A stretch of DNA of 63,521 nucleotides, from NCBI RefSeq assembly GCF_000967495.1, contig NZ_JXXU01000009.1, forward strand, positions 1 to 63,521, in the 5' to 3' direction. The notes under the pieces are model-generated. The model ran no database searches, was not told the DNA's origin, and saw only the letters and a program-made list of their open reading frames with translations. Made by a program: the position numbers and the translations under genes. The DNA is from Vibrio neptunius. Its GTDB lineage: Bacteria > Pseudomonadota > Gammaproteobacteria > Enterobacterales > Vibrionaceae. This document shows, piece by piece, positions 8,618 through 16,403 of this stretch (position 1 is its first letter; each line of letters starts with the position of its first letter).

Positions 8618-9112
8618 ATGCCAAAGCTCACAGCTGATCATGTTCTGAAAGTCCTCAATTCTATTTGCTATCGCATTCACACCGAGCCTGAATCGATTCG
8701 CTCCCATATGCGTGATTTATCGACGCTGCTCAATGGTGCTGACCCTAAACAAGCGTCCAAATATAGCTGGCTCGAAGCGTTTATTAGACAAGCACAACTC
8801 AACCGCTTCACTGAGCACTGTTCCCCATCTCCTAGCACTCCCGATCTTTGTTTAATCAAGATGCAGAACCAAAATGCGTATAATTTATGTTTTACCCAAG
8901 ATGTCGATCAATGTATTTGTCGTTTGCAGTCTTTGTGTGCACAACCGATTGAGCTGGTGGCGCATGGGAAGGCGAAACTGAGCCCAGATGTGCTGCTTGA
9001 GGTACTGTCTGAACCGCAGATCCAGAAGAACCGTTGGTTTCCATTGAGCGATAGTCAGCGAGACGGCATCGTGAAAACGCTTAAGCCAGAGCAAAGCCTT
9101 ATCTCGCGTTGA
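8618..9112 (+). CDS. Hypothetical protein behind a satellite-like leader
   Basis: 164 residues from the ATG at 8618, which has a good GGAGG seven bases upstream; the frame remains open for 73 further codons upstream, but that part looks like leader rather than protein. The product is soluble, with several cysteines and no signal peptide or recognised domain (begins PKLTADHVLKVLNSICYRIH). It is flanked on both sides by GTGTGTCC repeats, which together with the phage-satellite-like leader suggests a transferred unit. I do not recognise the family. Confidence 0.6.
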   Translation: MPKLTADHVLKVLNSICYRIHTEPESIRSHMRDLSTLLNGADPKQASKYSWLEAFIRQAQLNRFTEHCSPSPSTPDLCLIKMQNQNAYNLCFTQDVDQCICRLQSLCAQPIELVAHGKAKLSPDVLLEVLSEPQIQKNRWFPLSDSQRDGIVKTLKPEQSLISR

Positions 9113-9157
9113 TTGGGTATCAACAAGGAGGTGTGGCATCATAGACTTGTGGAGAAT

Positions 9158-9193
9158 TGTGGTGTGTGTCCTGAATTTAACTGCTGAATTTAG
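9158..9193 (+). repeat. GTGTGTCC repeat, copy 4
   Basis: A single GGTGTGTGTCCTGAATTTA unit with a following CTGAATTTAG fragment. It lies directly upstream of the ribosome site of the next gene. Confidence 0.72.
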
Positions 9194-9207
9194 AGGAGAA
9201 TTTGAAC

Positions 9208-9603
9208 TTGAAAACAGTTTGCATTGCACTAAGTATGTTGCTTGTTTCTTCGTTTGCATCTGCAGCCAGCGTCCCTAGTTTTGAGGGGCATTATGAGCGA
9301 TATCACAATGACCAATTGGATACTGACACAGCCTTTATTGATTTAACTAAGGTGGATTCGAACACATATGAACTATCAGGGACATCAGTTTGGGTCGGTG
9401 ACTCTTCCTCCGGTCTTGTAAATTTTGGAGAAATCGACGGTGTCGCAACGTTAAAAGGCAATCAAATAGACTATGACGCTGACGGCTGTACTCTCCGCAT
9501 TTTATTAGATCAAGAGACACTAGTAGTGAGCAAAGACAATGGTTGTGGCGGGTTAAATGTCTCCTTTAATGGGACCTATCTGAGGCTCTCAGAGAGTCAG
9601 TAG
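9208..9603 (+). CDS. Small exported protein of unknown function
   Basis: 131 residues from a TTG start at 9208, chosen because the GGAG at 9195-9198 lies nine bases before it, while the TTG at 9202 is too close. Residues 1-19 are a signal peptide ending in FASAA. The mature part is a small, probably beta-rich domain with two cysteines (DGCTLRIL and NGCGGLNV) that may form a disulphide, and it ends with FNGTYLRL. This layout is like other small periplasmic beta proteins, but no family is claimed. The repeat immediately upstream overlaps its presumed leader. Confidence 0.65.
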   Translation: MKTVCIALSMLLVSSFASAASVPSFEGHYERYHNDQLDTDTAFIDLTKVDSNTYELSGTSVWVGDSSSGLVNFGEIDGVATLKGNQIDYDADGCTLRILLDQETLVVSKDNGCGGLNVSFNGTYLRLSESQ

Positions 9604-9757
9604 CTGTATAAAAAAACGTTCGTACTTGTGTGCGCTTGCCCAGGATAGGTTGCTTGCTTTTATAGGGTCTGTCTTTGGTGAGTGGAACCACACCGATAAG
9701 AGAAGCTGGCTTTTTGCTGGCGATATAACTGAACTCAGGAACGCTGCAAACCAGTTT

Positions 9758-9830
9758 TTTTGGTGTGTGTCCCTAATCTACTAATCTAGCTATTTTGGTG
9801 TGTGTCCCTAATCTAGATTCTATAAGGTTT
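9758..9830 (+). repeat. GTGTGTCC repeat, copy 5 (two units)
   Basis: Two TTTTGGTGTGTGTCCCTAATCTA units about 35 bases apart with small AATCTA fragments after each. The last copy in the window. Confidence 0.78.
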
Positions 9831-9858
9831 TAGAACAGAGCTAGATGCTGGTCACTAC

Positions 9859-9883
9859 TTAACGCGGCGTTAATCGCTATAAT
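9859..9883 (+). promoter_or_regulatory. Perfect palindrome next to a TATAAT box before the first GFA gene
   Basis: TTAACGC-G-GCGTTAA is a perfect 15-base palindrome immediately followed by a consensus TATAAT (9878-9883) 24 bases before the start codon region. Placed between the expected -35 and -10 elements, it could be a repressor operator. The promoter call is based on the -10 box; the -35 is weak. Confidence 0.4.
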
Positions 9884-9906
9884 GTTTTGATTTTATGAGG
9901 AATATT

Positions 9907-10305
9907 ATGATGTTAGGAAGTTGCCAATGTAAGTCGGTTCAGTTTAGAGTAACAGGTGATTTTAAGCGCATTGTAAATTGTCACTGTACATTGTGTCGAA
10001 AAATGAATGGTGCAGCATTCTCAACTTATGTTGCTGTATTGACGACTGATTTTGACCTGATTAGTGGCAATTTGGTCTCTTGTGATGTCACAGAGAATGC
10101 GCGTAAACATTTCTGTGGGCAATGTGGTACTCCAATTTTCAATTCAAACCCAAGATACGCCGGTTTAAACATTCTGCATTTAGGTAGTCTCGATACGGAG
10201 TCTCCGCAGGAACTTAAACCAGAGGTCAATATTTATGATGAGTCAAAAGTGAGCTGGTTAGACTATCTCTCTGATTTACCCGCGTTCAAAAAAGCAATGA
10301 GCTGA
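9907..10305 (+). CDS. GFA (glutathione-dependent formaldehyde-activating-like) family protein
   Basis: 132 residues. The two adjacent ATG codons at 9907 and 9910 fit the GAGG ribosome site; the family begins at the GSCQC motif. Zinc-binding cysteine pairs of the GFA/CENP-V fold are all present: GSCQC, NCHCTLCRK and FCGQCGTPIF. The fold is known from Gfa but most members have no proven substrate. It is cytoplasmic. A second GFA gene follows 78 bases later; the two proteins differ enough to be old paralogues rather than a fresh duplicate. Confidence 0.88.
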   Translation: MMLGSCQCKSVQFRVTGDFKRIVNCHCTLCRKMNGAAFSTYVAVLTTDFDLISGNLVSCDVTENARKHFCGQCGTPIFNSNPRYAGLNILHLGSLDTESPQELKPEVNIYDESKVSWLDYLSDLPAFKKAMS

Positions 10306-10383
10306 AGTATAAGCGCATTAAAGGCAACGTTCGTACCCCACGCGCGTTGGGTGCTCAGCCCAAAAACTCACTAAGGAAAACAG

Positions 10384-10791
10384 ATGTATAAGGGAAGTTG
10401 TTTGTGCGGTTCAATCCAATTTGAACTTGATGGTAATGTAACGGATATTATTCACTGTCATTGCTCGTTGTGTCGCAAAGCAAGCGGAAGTGCTTACGCG
10501 ACGAATGGTTTCATTAATGCTCAGGATCTGAAGTTAACAGACAGTGGTGAGACGCTTACCTTTTATGAGAGCAGCGAAGGGAAGCGAAAGTACTTTTGTA
10601 AAGCGTGTGGCGCCCCTATCTATAGTTCAAACGCTAAATCTCCTGAGTTATATCGTCTCCGTTTAGGGGCACTAGATAGTGAAATAGCAGAACGCCCTAT
10701 CTCTCACAATTTTGTGACATCAAAAGCGAACTGGGAAGACCTAAGTGCGGAATTACCCCATTACGAGAGGCATGAGCCCGGGCGAAAGTAG
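10384..10791 (+). CDS. GFA family protein, second copy
   Basis: 135 residues with the same zinc motifs as its neighbour: GSCLCGSIQFEL, HCHCSLCRKASGSAYA and FCKACGAPIYSS. This is closer to the canonical GFA consensus than the preceding gene. The start follows AAGGAAAA. The 78-base spacer before it contains a CCCACGCGCGTTGGG inverted repeat, so the two genes may be separately transcribed. Catalytic function is not established for this subfamily. Confidence 0.9.
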   Translation: MYKGSCLCGSIQFELDGNVTDIIHCHCSLCRKASGSAYATNGFINAQDLKLTDSGETLTFYESSEGKRKYFCKACGAPIYSSNAKSPELYRLRLGALDSEIAERPISHNFVTSKANWEDLSAELPHYERHEPGRK

Positions 10792-10926
10792 AGTGTAAAA
10801 ACTCGCCCCAAATTTAAGTCGTCTCTTAACACTTAGCAGTTTTGGTTTATATCAGTCTGAGTGCTTACGATTTAAATAAGGCGGTATACGCTAGAAAGGC
10901 GATATGTTAATCAAGGAAAGTTAAAT

Positions 10927-11418
10927 ATGAAGCTATTTAAGCTACTTGTTCCTTTACTGATGTTTCCATTTTCACCCTACGCTCAGTCATTTGAAGAAAA
11001 GTCAGTAGAGAATTTTTTAACCCTAAGTGAATTTTCATCTGTTGGTGAATTTGAACAATATATTGATACCTATGTACAAGATTGTTTAGATCATAGCTAT
11101 GGTGGCTCCCTTTCGGTGAGATGTTTTATCCGTTACGAAGTTTGGGATCGGGAACTGAACAACTATTATCGACGCCTTTATAGAAGCTTAAGCGTAGATG
11201 GCAAAGAGCGTTTGAAAAATAGCCAGTTATCATGGTTAAAAACGAGGGATACGGTGATTGAGTTTAATAGCTTTTTACTGGATCAAAGATATAAAAACAA
11301 ATCTGGTACTATGTACATCGCAATGAGAGCAGGGGATGCAGATCAAGCTATAAGTCCAATGATTAAACACAGAGCATTACTGCTTAAGTCTTGGTTAGCG
11401 GCCCAAAGTCAACATTAA
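10927..11418 (+). CDS. Exported LprI/DUF1311-like protein
   Basis: 163 residues. Residues 1-19 are a signal peptide (MKLFKLLVPLLMFPFSPYAQ). The mature protein has the DUF1311 pattern: conserved cysteines spaced as in CLDHSYGGSLSVRC, then LNNYYRRLYRSL and the helix with LKNSQLSWLKTRD. This domain occurs in the lysozyme inhibitor LprI and in many envelope proteins. Periplasmic location and lysozyme inhibition are inference from the family. The gene stands alone. Confidence 0.75.
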   Translation: MKLFKLLVPLLMFPFSPYAQSFEEKSVENFLTLSEFSSVGEFEQYIDTYVQDCLDHSYGGSLSVRCFIRYEVWDRELNNYYRRLYRSLSVDGKERLKNSQLSWLKTRDTVIEFNSFLLDQRYKNKSGTMYIAMRAGDADQAISPMIKHRALLLKSWLAAQSQH

Positions 11419-11594
11419 TACAACAAGCCATTGCAGTTGTTATTCAATACTTAGCGTATTTGGATTAGTTTAAATTTCGGTCTTTGGCCGCTGTATGGTT
11501 ATTCAGCGAGAGTGCTTTCGTAACCTCATTGGTTGTCTAGCTCCCTGCACAAACGAATATATTATCAAAATAGTTAACTTATTGAGGAATTATA

Positions 11595-11960
11595 ATGAAT
11601 AAGAATGAAGTTAAATCTCGATATGAAATATCAACGCCGAGTTATGGTGATGGGTACAATGTGTCGTTGAAATTAGGCGGTGAGACCTTGTTGGTTGGGC
11701 TTATCCCTAATAAAGAAGACGCGGCGACAAGGATTGATCAGATTAGACAATTTGGTAGTGCTGAACTGAATTTCTATGTATTGGAAATGGAAGGTGAAGA
11801 GTGTTTTTATTTTAAGTTGAGCATGAGTGACAAGTTATATCGAGGGGATATTTTGGCTTCAAGTGATATGTTCGATTCTAGAAGTGACGTGGAAGCTTTA
11901 ATTAAAAAGGTGATGCGTGAATCTCAAACCACGGTGATTATTGATTCTACTGAAGTTTGA
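11595..11960 (+). CDS. Hypothetical protein, possibly DUF1508/YegP-like
   Basis: 121 residues, soluble, with no signal peptide. The C-terminal half (YFKLSMSDKLYRGDILASSDMF, with residues of a repeated beta-beta-alpha unit, then SRSDVEALIKKVM) loosely resembles the YegP/DUF1508 fold in which a strand pair is followed by a short helix. The match is by eye and weak. It has a GAGGAAT ribosome site and is monocistronic. Confidence 0.5.
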   Translation: MNKNEVKSRYEISTPSYGDGYNVSLKLGGETLLVGLIPNKEDAATRIDQIRQFGSAELNFYVLEMEGEECFYFKLSMSDKLYRGDILASSDMFDSRSDVEALIKKVMRESQTTVIIDSTEV

Positions 11961-12062
11961 AACGTCCATCAGCAATAAGCCAGCGTTTAGTATTGGCAAT
12001 GACTGTTCACTGAAACCGTTGTGCTGCGGTTGGAGCTGGCGATATGTTCTAGGAGAAAATTG

Positions 12063-12548
12063 ATGATTAGGGAAATCAAAAAAGCAGACTTTGAGCAATT
12101 TTGGCCAACATTTTCAGCGGTGATTCAGGCTCAAGAGACCTACGCTTTCGACCCAGATATGACGCTAGAACAGGCATTTATCCTCTGGTGTGAAACGCCA
12201 TTAAAAGCCTTTGCGTTCGTAGAGAATGACGTCGTTCTGGGCACGTATTACATCAAACAAAATGCAATGGGTCCAAGCAGTCATATATGTAATTGTGGGT
12301 ACATGGTTTCAAGTCAAGCGAGAGGTAAGGGCATTGCTCGCCTTATGTGCGAACACTCTCAGGAAATGGCGTTGGAGCTAGGTTTTGACGCAATGCAATT
12401 TAACAGCGTCGTTTCGACAAATGAAGTCGCCGTGAAGCTTTGGCAGAAACTAGGGTTCCGTATCATCGGCACCATACCACACGCTTATAAACATGCCCTT
12501 CTGGGTTTGGTTGATAGTTATGTTATGTATAAATGGCTACGTGCATAA
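12063..12548 (+). CDS. GNAT family N-acetyltransferase
   Basis: 161 residues from the ATG at 12063, preceded by AGGAG. The GNAT fold is clear: the acetyl-CoA pyrophosphate loop is SSQARGKGIARLMCEHS (Q/RxxGxG/A), preceded by the strand NCGYMV and followed by LGFDAMQFNSVVSTN and the substrate/CoA motif VKLWQKLGFRIIGTIP. The substrate is unknown; it resembles small-molecule (antibiotic or amine) acetyltransferases. It ends at a large palindromic terminator shared with maoP. Confidence 0.9.
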   Translation: MIREIKKADFEQFWPTFSAVIQAQETYAFDPDMTLEQAFILWCETPLKAFAFVENDVVLGTYYIKQNAMGPSSHICNCGYMVSSQARGKGIARLMCEHSQEMALELGFDAMQFNSVVSTNEVAVKLWQKLGFRIIGTIPHAYKHALLGLVDSYVMYKWLRA

Positions 12549-12569
12549 CAAGTCAGAGGACTCGCAATG

Positions 12570-12649
12570 CGAGGCATTCTATTGATGCAAGGCTCTATTG
12601 GAGCATGAAAGGCGGCCAATAATTATTGGCCGCCAGTTGAGATGCCTCG
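12570..12649. terminator. Nested bidirectional terminator between GNAT and maoP
   Basis: CGAGGCAT (12570-12577) pairs with ATGCCTCG (12642-12649), enclosing a perfect 24-base palindrome (12611-12634) with the arm GGCGGCCAATAA. The nested stems suit termination of both convergent genes. Confidence 0.65.
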
Positions 12650-12653
12650 ACTG

Positions 12654-13010
12654 TTAGTCTTCTTCAGCTAGGCTGACATCTTCAGAATAGTCTTCAGTGG
12701 CGTCTGGCTTACTGCGACCATTGAGAGTGTGGAAACGCTTACGACCACGCGCTAACTGTACGTACTTGAGCCAGACTCGCTCTAGTTTGGATTTGGCTTT
12801 ACCAGGGTTTTCTATCACCTTAATAAAGTGCTTTTCCTCGGCGTTTTCTGGTTCCAGAGTTCCCATTTCCAAACCCTGCATCGTATCCCCATAAAGCGTT
12901 AGGATTTCCTCTTCTGCAAGCGTAAAATCTCCAGACTTAGCAAATCCTCGTGGGAACTTTGTGTTGTCATAAAAACGTTTTTTGCCGTGACGAAATAGAG
13001 TGTCAGACAT
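12654..13010 (-). CDS. maoP: MaoP (macrodomain Ori organisation protein), DUF413
   Basis: 118 residues from the ATG at 13010. It matches Escherichia coli MaoP/YifE along its length: RFYDNTKFPRGFAKSGDFT, then AEEKHFI and ERVWLKYVQLARGRKRFHTL near the C-terminus, with an acidic tail. In E. coli MaoP acts with the maoS site in its upstream region to structure the Ori macrodomain. It is divergent from hdfR, the same arrangement as in E. coli, which strengthens both calls. The 192-base gap to hdfR would hold the promoter region and any maoS-like site. Confidence 0.9.
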   Translation of the reverse strand: MSDTLFRHGKKRFYDNTKFPRGFAKSGDFTLAEEEILTLYGDTMQGLEMGTLEPENAEEKHFIKVIENPGKAKSKLERVWLKYVQLARGRKRFHTLNGRSKPDATEDYSEDVSLAEED

Positions 13011-13202
13011 TGTGGTAGCCTCTATAAACCTACTTGGTTGAACTAAAACGAAAAGTAGGCGTAAATTTAACAAAAGAAAAACAAAACCTTTTTATCGTCT
13101 CAATTAAACACTTTTATGAAGGTTAGGTAACAGTTTGTTGAATGGAAAACAAAGTGAAACCGATGAATACTAACCTTTCATTCTCTGAACTGAGGTATTT
13201 CG

Positions 13203-14096
13203 ATGGACGTCAAAGTCTTTAAAACATTTTTAGAACTGGCCAATGTGCGTCACTTCGGACGTGCAGCCGAGAACCTATACATTACTCAGGCAGCGGTGAG
13301 TGCACGGATCAAGCAACTGGAAAGCTATTTTGATACTCAGTTGTTTATTCGTGATAGGAACAACATCAAACTGACGTCCTCTGGTGAACGTTTGGTGAGC
13401 TATGCCGAAGTGATGGTCGCAACCTTGCAACAAGCAAAGCTAGAGCTGTCATTGGAAAGTGGCAAGGGGTTGCAACTAACGATGGGGGGAACCCCAAATG
13501 TCTGGGATGCCTACTTGCAAAACTGCCTGAGTATTGTCACGGATTCGTTTGGTGGTTACGGCTTTATGGCTGAAGTGATGGGGCGAGAGGCTCTGAATCG
13601 CTGCTTGCAAGAGAGAACACTGGATATGGCGTTTGCGTTTGACCAGATTAAAGCGGATGAATTGCACTGTAAAAAGGTCGCCGATATCGTTTTGGTTCTG
13701 GTCTCAACACAAGAGCAAACGTTAGACAGTGTATTTGAAGATAAGTATGTTTACGTCGATTGGGGAACCAAGTTTGCATCTGAACATGCTGAGCGACATC
13801 CTAAAATTCCAGCCCCTTATTTGAGAACGTCAACCGCGCGGATTGCAATGGATTTCATTCTTGAAAAGGGAGGAAGTGCTTACTTACCTATCTCATTAGT
13901 TGAGCCCTTTATTGCCAGTGGTCAACTGTTTAAAGTAGCGGGTGTTGAGGATTGGTACCGACCTATCTACCTAAGTTACCGTAAAGCGAGCTCTTCGGTC
14001 GAAGCGATTGGGCAGGTAGAGAAATTGGTGAAAGACATTGACCCGATCACGGCGTACTCATTACAACAAATGGCGGATTTGCCGATCGATGAATAG
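13203..14096 (+). CDS. hdfR: LysR-family regulator HdfR
   Basis: 297 residues. The N-terminal LysR helix-turn-helix (KTFLELANVRHFGRAAENLYITQAAVSARI) and the RNNIKLTSSGERL hinge closely resemble E. coli HdfR, a repressor of the flagellar master operon flhDC. The C-terminal substrate domain is normal length. Its divergent position beside maoP is conserved with E. coli. As vibrios lack a typical flhDC, its target here is unknown. The ATG has TGAGG at good spacing. Confidence 0.82.
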   Translation: MDVKVFKTFLELANVRHFGRAAENLYITQAAVSARIKQLESYFDTQLFIRDRNNIKLTSSGERLVSYAEVMVATLQQAKLELSLESGKGLQLTMGGTPNVWDAYLQNCLSIVTDSFGGYGFMAEVMGREALNRCLQERTLDMAFAFDQIKADELHCKKVADIVLVLVSTQEQTLDSVFEDKYVYVDWGTKFASEHAERHPKIPAPYLRTSTARIAMDFILEKGGSAYLPISLVEPFIASGQLFKVAGVEDWYRPIYLSYRKASSSVEAIGQVEKLVKDIDPITAYSLQQMADLPIDE

Positions 14097-14100
14097 ACAA

Positions 14101-14120
14101 AGCCCTCAGTTGAGGGCTTT
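14101..14120. terminator. Terminator between hdfR and azoR
   Basis: AGCCCTCA, two bases and TGAGGGCT form an eight-base-pair stem, followed by a short TTTAT on the plus strand. It can serve both convergent genes. Confidence 0.7.
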
Positions 14121-14132
14121 ATGGTTAATGAG

Positions 14133-14720
14133 TTACACCAACTCAGTCAATTGCTTCAGTGCATCTTCACGTGCTATGGCTGCGGTATCTTCGCCCATGT
14201 TAAGTGCTTCAGCGTAGACAAACTCAACATCGGTAATGCCAATGAACCCCAGCATTGTGGTCAGATAGCTTTCGATCGAGTTGCGTGGAGAATCTTTGTG
14301 TAGACCACCACGAGTGGTCACAACAATCACTCTCTTGTTCTCGATTAAACCCACAGGGCCAGTCTCGGTGTAAGAGAAGGTCACGCCAGCACGAGCAATC
14401 AGATCGAACCAGTTTTTTAGCTGAGTCGGTACCATGAAATTGTACATAGGTGCACCGATGACAAGGGTATCTGCGGCTTTGAGTTCGTCAATCAACTGGT
14501 TAGAGATCTCCAGTATTGCTTTAAGCTCATCTGACAGATCATTACCGTCGCTGCGCAGTGCGGTTGCAACATTCATATCAAGTACCGGTAAAGGCGTTGC
14601 GGCCAGATCGCGTTGAATAAGGTTTGATTTGCCTTCAAGCGCCTGATCGATCAATTGGTTTGATTGAGAGTGAGGGCCCAGAATGCTGGATTTAACAACA
14701 AGTGTATTAGTCATAATCAT
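14133..14720 (-). CDS. azoR: FMN-dependent NADH:quinone reductase / azoreductase
   Basis: 195 residues (193 from the second ATG at 14714). It has the flavodoxin-like AzoR pattern: [15 protein letters not shown] at the N-terminus for FMN phosphate, [27 protein letters not shown] in the middle and VVTTRGG in the second FMN loop. AzoR reduces quinones and azo dyes with NADH and protects against thiol stress. It is cytoplasmic. No adjacent LysR activator specific to it is visible apart from hdfR, which lies in the opposite orientation. Confidence 0.93.
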   Translation of the reverse strand: MIMTNTLVVKSSILGPHSQSNQLIDQALEGKSNLIQRDLAATPLPVLDMNVATALRSDGNDLSDELKAILEISNQLIDELKAADTLVIGAPMYNFMVPTQLKNWFDLIARAGVTFSYTETGPVGLIENKRVIVVTTRGGLHKDSPRNSIESYLTTMLGFIGITDVEFVYAEALNMGEDTAAIAREDALKQLTELV

Positions 14721-15019
14721 GTTTCTCGTCTAGTCAGGCTGGATTCAATCGAGCCCTGGTGTCTGTTGCTATTGAGTTTAGGTTCAAGCACGGCGAGAAA
14801 AAATCCACTCTCTTCGAGCGAGACATTCGAAATTTTTGAATGACTTTGTTGCATCGATAAAGCGGATTATTTTGAGGTTTCGTTTAACCAATGCACTCAT
14901 CACGAGCGGCTTGATCTCGTGGCAAGAAATGCGAATAAAGCGGCTGTGTTGACTGACATATGCTTCAATCACAGCCTTATTAACCGTTACTGCTTGCAGC
15001 ATGCGCTTTATTGGGAACG
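14721..15019. other. Intergenic stretch upstream of azoR
   Basis: 299 bases with no credible gene. A 72-codon minus-strand frame (14784-15002) has no ribosome site and no recognisable similarity. Probably holds the azoR promoter and the end of the DUF1800/DUF1501 transcript. Confidence 0.5.
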
Positions 15020-16393
15020 TTAGCTCGTAAACATCCCATTTAGTGTTGGGAAGTTTTTCAGGTTAGGGAAGATCTCGGACAGGATATTTTCCGATACGCC
15101 CAACCAACTTCCGAATGCGGCAGCGTACTGGTCAACCGACGTCGTTGGGATCAGCCGGCCGTTTCCTGCATCCTGGCCGTGGCCAAGTGTTGGAGGAGGA
15201 ACCGTACCTAAAATTTGTCTGCCCTGAACGGCACCACCGACAACAAAATGATGGCCACCCCAGCCATGATCGGTGCCATCATCGTTGACGGCAAGTGTCC
15301 GACCAAAATCAGATGCCGTAAACAGCGTGACTTGTTTTTCCAATCCGAGTTCCTGTAAAGCAGCATAGAACGCGGTGATCGCTTTACTCAATTGTTGTTG
15401 CAGTTGGGGTAGGGTTGTTGCTTGATTAGAGTGAGTATCAAATCCACCAAGTCCAACAGAGAACAGTTGCCGAGATACCCCCAATTGATGTCTGGCTGCC
15501 ATAGTGTTGGCGACACTCTGTAGCTGAGTGCCCAGCTCGGTATCGGGAAAATGAGTACTAAGTTGGATATCTCGCGTGGCGCGGTTGTAGCTTTGGTTGG
15601 CATCAAAAGACTGGGTCATTTTGCTGGCCAGATCTTGTTGGATCGGGTTGGCCGAAGTGAAATTGGCAGAGCGAAAATGTTGGATCAAATGCGCTCGCAA
15701 TTCGTCGTCCGTTTCTTCTATCAGCTCGGGTTGTATTGCTTGACCACCCTCAACCCGATACGGGTAACTTTTGATGCCAGTGAGCATTAACTCTCCGGCA
15801 TCTGTAGAGATGTTATTGAACGGCGTGTTGGGTGTTGAACCTAACTGAATCAAGGCATCACTCATACGCCCTCCCCAGCCATAGCGGGCACCTTCTGGTG
15901 AACCGGACATCCAAGTTGATTGCTGATCATTGTGGGAAAATAGCCTTGCGGGTTGAAGATCAGGAACCTTAGCGAAACGGGTGGCATCAGTCGGTTGTAT
16001 CAAAGGGCCTACGTTGGCCATGATCGCTGCATTGCCTCGCTCATACAAGGCGTGAAGTTCAGACAACTCAGGTGGTAGAGCAAACTGCTGGCTGCCTTGG
16101 ACATTGCTAAGTGGCAGGAGATCGTTTCTCGAACGTCTTGTTGTCGGGCTCATCAAAGCACGACGAATGCTCGCCCAATGGTTATAGTTTTGCTTGTCAT
16201 ATGGGATGACCACATCGTGGTTATCCATGCCGCCGTAGAGGAAAACGCACACTAGGGCTTTGTAGTCGCCAGTTGTATCGGCTTTTGCTACAGAGCTGCC
16301 CAGAGATGTTAGCAGGCTGGCGAAGGAAGTCATACAAGGTGTCACTGCGGCTGTAGCCAGACTGCCTTTTAGAAATTTTCTCCGATTCATCAT
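15020..16393 (-). CDS. DUF1501 protein exported by Tat
   Basis: 457 residues. The N-terminus MMNRRKFLKGSLATAAVTP is a twin-arginine signal, implying export of a folded, perhaps metal-bound protein. The body shows DUF1501 hallmarks: LVCVFLYGGMDNHDVVIPYD, GGFDTHSNQ, TLFTASDFGRTL and DHGWGGHHFVVGG, related to sulfatase/alkaline-phosphatase-type metal centres. DUF1501 and DUF1800 genes nearly always occur together; here DUF1800 lies 10 bases upstream. The biochemical role of the pair is unproven. No truncation seen. Confidence 0.88.
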   Translation of the reverse strand: MMNRRKFLKGSLATAAVTPCMTSFASLLTSLGSSVAKADTTGDYKALVCVFLYGGMDNHDVVIPYDKQNYNHWASIRRALMSPTTRRSRNDLLPLSNVQGSQQFALPPELSELHALYERGNAAIMANVGPLIQPTDATRFAKVPDLQPARLFSHNDQQSTWMSGSPEGARYGWGGRMSDALIQLGSTPNTPFNNISTDAGELMLTGIKSYPYRVEGGQAIQPELIEETDDELRAHLIQHFRSANFTSANPIQQDLASKMTQSFDANQSYNRATRDIQLSTHFPDTELGTQLQSVANTMAARHQLGVSRQLFSVGLGGFDTHSNQATTLPQLQQQLSKAITAFYAALQELGLEKQVTLFTASDFGRTLAVNDDGTDHGWGGHHFVVGGAVQGRQILGTVPPPTLGHGQDAGNGRLIPTTSVDQYAAAFGSWLGVSENILSEIFPNLKNFPTLNGMFTS

Positions 16394-16403
16394 CTAATCT
16401 TCC

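Larger units (their letters stand above)
9604..9906. other. 303-base intergenic stretch with repeat and palindromic promoter
   Basis: No gene seen. It contains an ACGTTCGTAC decamer (9616-9625, also at 10327-10336), repeat copy 5 and a palindrome-plus-TATAAT promoter candidate for the GFA gene. Confidence 0.5.

Noticed and set aside
8618..12548. Possible integron cassette array (many small single genes with own leaders)
   Set aside because: No attC-type site with paired GTTRRRY/RYYYAAC cores and no integrase were found; gaps differ from each other in sequence.
14784..15002. 72-codon minus-strand frame downstream of azoR's start region
   Set aside because: No ribosome site, no recognisable similarity and odd composition.
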